Shown: piece by piece, positions 61,882-64,000 of the stretch
How positions within the stretch are numbered: the stretch's first letter is position 1
Layout of the letters: every line of letters begins with the position of its first letter
Assembly: GCF_009766005.1 (NCBI RefSeq)
Contig: NZ_LMUK01000027.1
Location: 105,637 to 169,636, forward strand
DNA length: 64,000 nucleotides
Origin: Bradyrhizobium sp. S69
GTDB taxonomy: Bacteria; Pseudomonadota; Alphaproteobacteria; Rhizobiales; Xanthobacteraceae
Direction: 5' to 3'
Position numbers and translations under genes: made by a program
Notes under the pieces: model-generated
What the model was told of the DNA's origin: nothing
Database searches by the model: none
What the model saw: only the letters and a program-made list of their open reading frames with translations

Positions 61882-62877
61882 TTAATCGGCCGCCACGGCA
61901 CTATGCGCGATCTCGCGGGTCATGGCGTCGATCTCGTGCATGACGAGATCGGGCTCCGCATCCATCACCATGTGGCCGACACCGGGCAACAGGATCAGTT
62001 TGGCGTTCGGAACGGTGGCCGCGAACGGCCGCGAATGGATGGTCGGCCACACGGTTTTGTCGGCATCGCCCGCGATCACCACGACCGGCGCCTTGATAGT
62101 GGCATAGCGCGGCGCTTGTTCGATCACCGCCGCCTTCAATGTCACGAGGTCCCAGGCGTTGGCGAGGAACTCGCACGGGCGCAGCAGCAGTGGCGTCGCG
62201 CTGTTTTCGACAAATCCATCCGGCATGGCCTGCGGCGCGAACACGCTGCGAGCACCCGGTTCGGTCAGGAAATAGCCGAGCGGAAGCGTAATGGTATGGG
62301 CCAGCAACGGACCGATCAGCGGCATGGTGATGAGCTTGTTGTACCAGCCGACGCCGCCGCGCCACGGATACGCCACCGGCGCCAGCATCACGAGACCCGC
62401 GACGCGGTCGGGATAATCCAGCGCCATCTGCGCGCCCAGCGCGCCGGCCCACGAATGCACCACGAAGATCGCGCGGCCGATCCCGAGCTTTGCCAGCGCC
62501 TCGTCGATCATGCGGCCCTGGATCGCCGGCGTCGAATCGGAAAGCCGCGCGCGCGAGCTCCAGCCATGGCCGGGACGATCGATCAGGATCACGCGATGGG
62601 TTTTGGCGAGCAAATCGCCCAGCGGCCGCCGCATGGTTTCGAGATTTGAACTGGCCCCGTGAAGCATCACGATCGGCGGCGATGTGGTATCGCGCGGGCC
62701 GATATCGAGCACATGGAGGGACGCGCCCGCGACCTCGACCATCCGGCCTTGCGCGGGATAGGCCCGCTGCACGGCAACGACACCGGTTTGCGTGATCAGC
62801 GCCAGCACCGCAAGCGCCAACGCGACGACGACCAAACTCATTTGCAATGTCCGGATGATCCTGCTGATTTTGGGCAC
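61882..62877 (-). CDS. Membrane-anchored alpha/beta hydrolase
   Basis: 331-aa protein. One N-terminal membrane helix (SLVVVALALAVLALITQTGV, residues about 14-33), then PPIVMLHGASSNLETMRRPL near 67 (oxyanion HG), LIDRPGHGWSS near 98, nucleophile elbow VVHSWAGALGAQMAL with Ser near 142, acid region AGDADKTVWPTIHS near 270 and GVGHMVMDAEPDLV with His near 300. Start: GTG at 62877 or ATG at 62841; both keep the helix. Substrate unknown. 112 bases upstream of the PhoD gene on the same strand; possibly co-transcribed. Confidence 0.88.
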   Translation of the reverse strand: MPKISRIIRTLQMSLVVVALALAVLALITQTGVVAVQRAYPAQGRMVEVAGASLHVLDIGPRDTTSPPIVMLHGASSNLETMRRPLGDLLAKTHRVILIDRPGHGWSSRARLSDSTPAIQGRMIDEALAKLGIGRAIFVVHSWAGALGAQMALDYPDRVAGLVMLAPVAYPWRGGVGWYNKLITMPLIGPLLAHTITLPLGYFLTEPGARSVFAPQAMPDGFVENSATPLLLRPCEFLANAWDLVTLKAAVIEQAPRYATIKAPVVVIAGDADKTVWPTIHSRPFAATVPNAKLILLPGVGHMVMDAEPDLVMHEIDAMTREIAHSAVAAD

Positions 62878-63119
62878 CAACCAGCTACGGTTCTAGCGGG
62901 CAAATGTTTCACCGCCAACGAATAGTGCTCACCAAAGCATGAGGGAGGGGTCAGACACAAAATCGCGAAAACAACCCCATGCAAAGTAGGACGGCGCACG
63001 AGAAAGGGCCCGGCGCCGCGACCCAACCTGATCTCAGAGCCGGTTCCGGGAATTTGGACAGGACGATAAGTGGAATTTCTGCCTGAAAGCGGCGATGATG
63101 GCCGCGAACAGGAGAGACT

Positions 63120-63428
63120 ATGAATAGACGACCGCGCCGGAACCACTCACCGGCCTTCAAGGCGAAGGTGGCGCTGGCCGCTATCAAGGGCGATCGGACG
63201 ATAGCCCAGCTGGCCGAGCATTTCGACGTTCACCCCAATCAGATCACGGCTTGGAAATCGCAGCTTGAGGGCAGCGCCTCCGATGTTTTCGGATCGGAGG
63301 GCGGGACACCGGCCACGCCCGCGGTCGATGTGAAGTCGCTGCATGCCAAGATCGGCGAGCTGACGTTGGAGAATGATTTTTTAGAAGGCGCGCTCACCAA
63401 GGCGGGATTGCTGAGCGCAAAGCGATGA
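63120..63428 (+). CDS. IS3-family transposase OrfA
   Basis: 102-aa helix-turn-helix protein: HSPAFKAKVALAAIKGDRTI and AQLAEHFDVHPNQITAWKSQ, then the LHAKIGELTLENDFLEGAL leucine-zipper part. It binds the IS ends. GGAGAGACT precedes the ATG. Its stop overlaps the orfB start. Confidence 0.92.
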   Translation: MNRRPRRNHSPAFKAKVALAAIKGDRTIAQLAEHFDVHPNQITAWKSQLEGSASDVFGSEGGTPATPAVDVKSLHAKIGELTLENDFLEGALTKAGLLSAKR

Positions 63429-64000
63429 TCGACCGTGAACATGATCTGTCGATCACCAAGCAGGCGGAAGTTTTGAAGATCAGCCGCGGCAGCGTTTATT
63501 ATCTGCCGCGACCGGTGTCGTCCGCCGACCTCGCGATCATGCGGCATCTGGATCGACTGCACCTGGAGTTCCCCTTCGCCGGTTCGCGTATGTTGCGAGG
63601 CCTGCTGGCTTTGCAGGGGTGCAAGATCGGCCGCCGGCATGTGAAGACGCTGATGCGGAGGATGGGGATAGAGGCGCTCTATCGTCGTCCGCGCACCACG
63701 AAGCCCGAACCGGGCCACAAGATCCATCCGTATCTGCTGCGCGGCATGGAGATCACGCGTCCGAACCAGGTCTGGGCCATGGACATCACCTATATCCCGA
63801 TGGCGCACGGCTTCGTCTATCTCACCGTCGTGCTCGATTGGGCAACACGCCGTGTTCTGTCCTGGCGGTTGTCGATCACGATGGAAGCAGCCTTCTGCGT
63901 CGAGACACTGGAAGATGCTTTGGCCCGTTACGGCAAGCCGGACATCTTCAACACCGATCAGGGCTCGCAGTTCACCGGGGCGGCCTTCACCGGCCTGCTT
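63425..64000 (+). CDS. IS3-family transposase OrfB, 3' end outside window
   Basis: Starts MIDREHDLSITKQAEVLKIS at the ATG overlapping the orfA stop (ATGA), so it may be translated by coupling or by frameshift as OrfAB. The visible 192 residues contain the HTH_21 segment (GSRMLRGLLALQGCKIGRRH), and the integrase core with catalytic Asp in QVWAMDITYIPMAHGFVYLT and the second Asp in IFNTDQGSQFTG. The last Glu lies past base 64000. Frame intact as far as seen. Confidence 0.92.
   Translation, partial: MIDREHDLSITKQAEVLKISRGSVYYLPRPVSSADLAIMRHLDRLHLEFPFAGSRMLRGLLALQGCKIGRRHVKTLMRRMGIEALYRRPRTTKPEPGHKIHPYLLRGMEITRPNQVWAMDITYIPMAHGFVYLTVVLDWATRRVLSWRLSITMEAAFCVETLEDALARYGKPDIFNTDQGSQFTGAAFTGLL

Larger units (their letters stand above)
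63055..64000 (+). mobile_element. IS3-family insertion sequence (partial, runs off the window)
   Basis: Left end tentatively at 63055 (tggacaggacgataagtgga), 65 bases before orfA; IS3 ends typically start with TG. Contains orfA and the first part of orfB. Right end is outside the window. Confidence 0.7.

Overview
The window is high-GC alphaproteobacterial chromosome, most likely Bradyrhizobium or a close Nitrobacteraceae relative. This rests on gene orders typical of that group (yebC-ruvC; DUF4164-zapA next to tkt-gap-pgk-fba; an ABC exporter divergent from rpmE), on a DUF1465/RcdA protein, TorF-type and MetA-type outer-membrane proteins, and on several dispersed palindromic repeat families familiar from those genomes. 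It is mostly core chromosome with scattered small insertions, two insertion sequences and gene relics. No CRISPR array, rRNA, intact tRNA or prophage was seen.

Layout. 0-8.7 kb: ruvC (cut by the edge), yebC, a soluble chemotaxis receptor with a C-terminal sensory-type domain, a K+-channel-like protein, a small secreted protein, a quinone oxidoreductase followed by an alpha/beta-hydrolase relic, a membrane protein, a nitroreductase relic, a YmdB-like phosphoesterase and 5-formyl-THF cyclo-ligase. 8.7-13 kb: a probable 6S RNA upstream of the cyclo-ligase, then a solute-binding protein and a low-GC lipoprotein gene lying between it and zapA; a tRNA-like fragment abuts zapA. 13-21.7 kb: tkt-gap-small membrane protein-pgk-fba, then a ThiE-like protein, a Sel1-repeat protein and a SuhB-type phosphatase. 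22-31.6 kb: outer-membrane protein, TPR protein, RND efflux pair, cyclopropane fatty acid synthase-like methyltransferase and DUF1295 enzyme. 32.5-39.7 kb: MotA/TolQ-like plus OmpA-like pair, a GT-C-like membrane protein with a coupled 31-residue membrane peptide inside a 36-bp direct repeat, ABC exporter, rpmE, rcdA.

40-50 kb: a TetR regulator and SDR enzyme with matching operators, an IS1182-type element whose ends and target duplication can be read, a META-domain protein, lactate permease, a BacA/YddA-like ABC transporter, a TorF-type porin and a lysine-rich histone-like protein. 50-57.4 kb: glycolate oxidase glcD and glcEF, separated by a three-gene block on the other strand (ABM protein, alpha/beta hydrolase, double ABM protein). 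57.5-63 kb: LysR/DinB divergent pair, formyltransferase-like protein, PhoD-type phosphatase, alpha/beta hydrolase. 63-64 kb: an IS3-type element running off the edge.

Functional links: lactate permease and glycolate oxidase both serve 2-hydroxyacid use; tkt, gap, pgk and fba form one triose/pentose-phosphate block. I did not find a clearly new multi-gene system. The best leads are the direct-repeat-flanked membrane cassette, the small coupled membrane proteins, the glc operon split, the disrupted zapA-6S-fthFS neighbourhood and the nested or coding-invading repeats.
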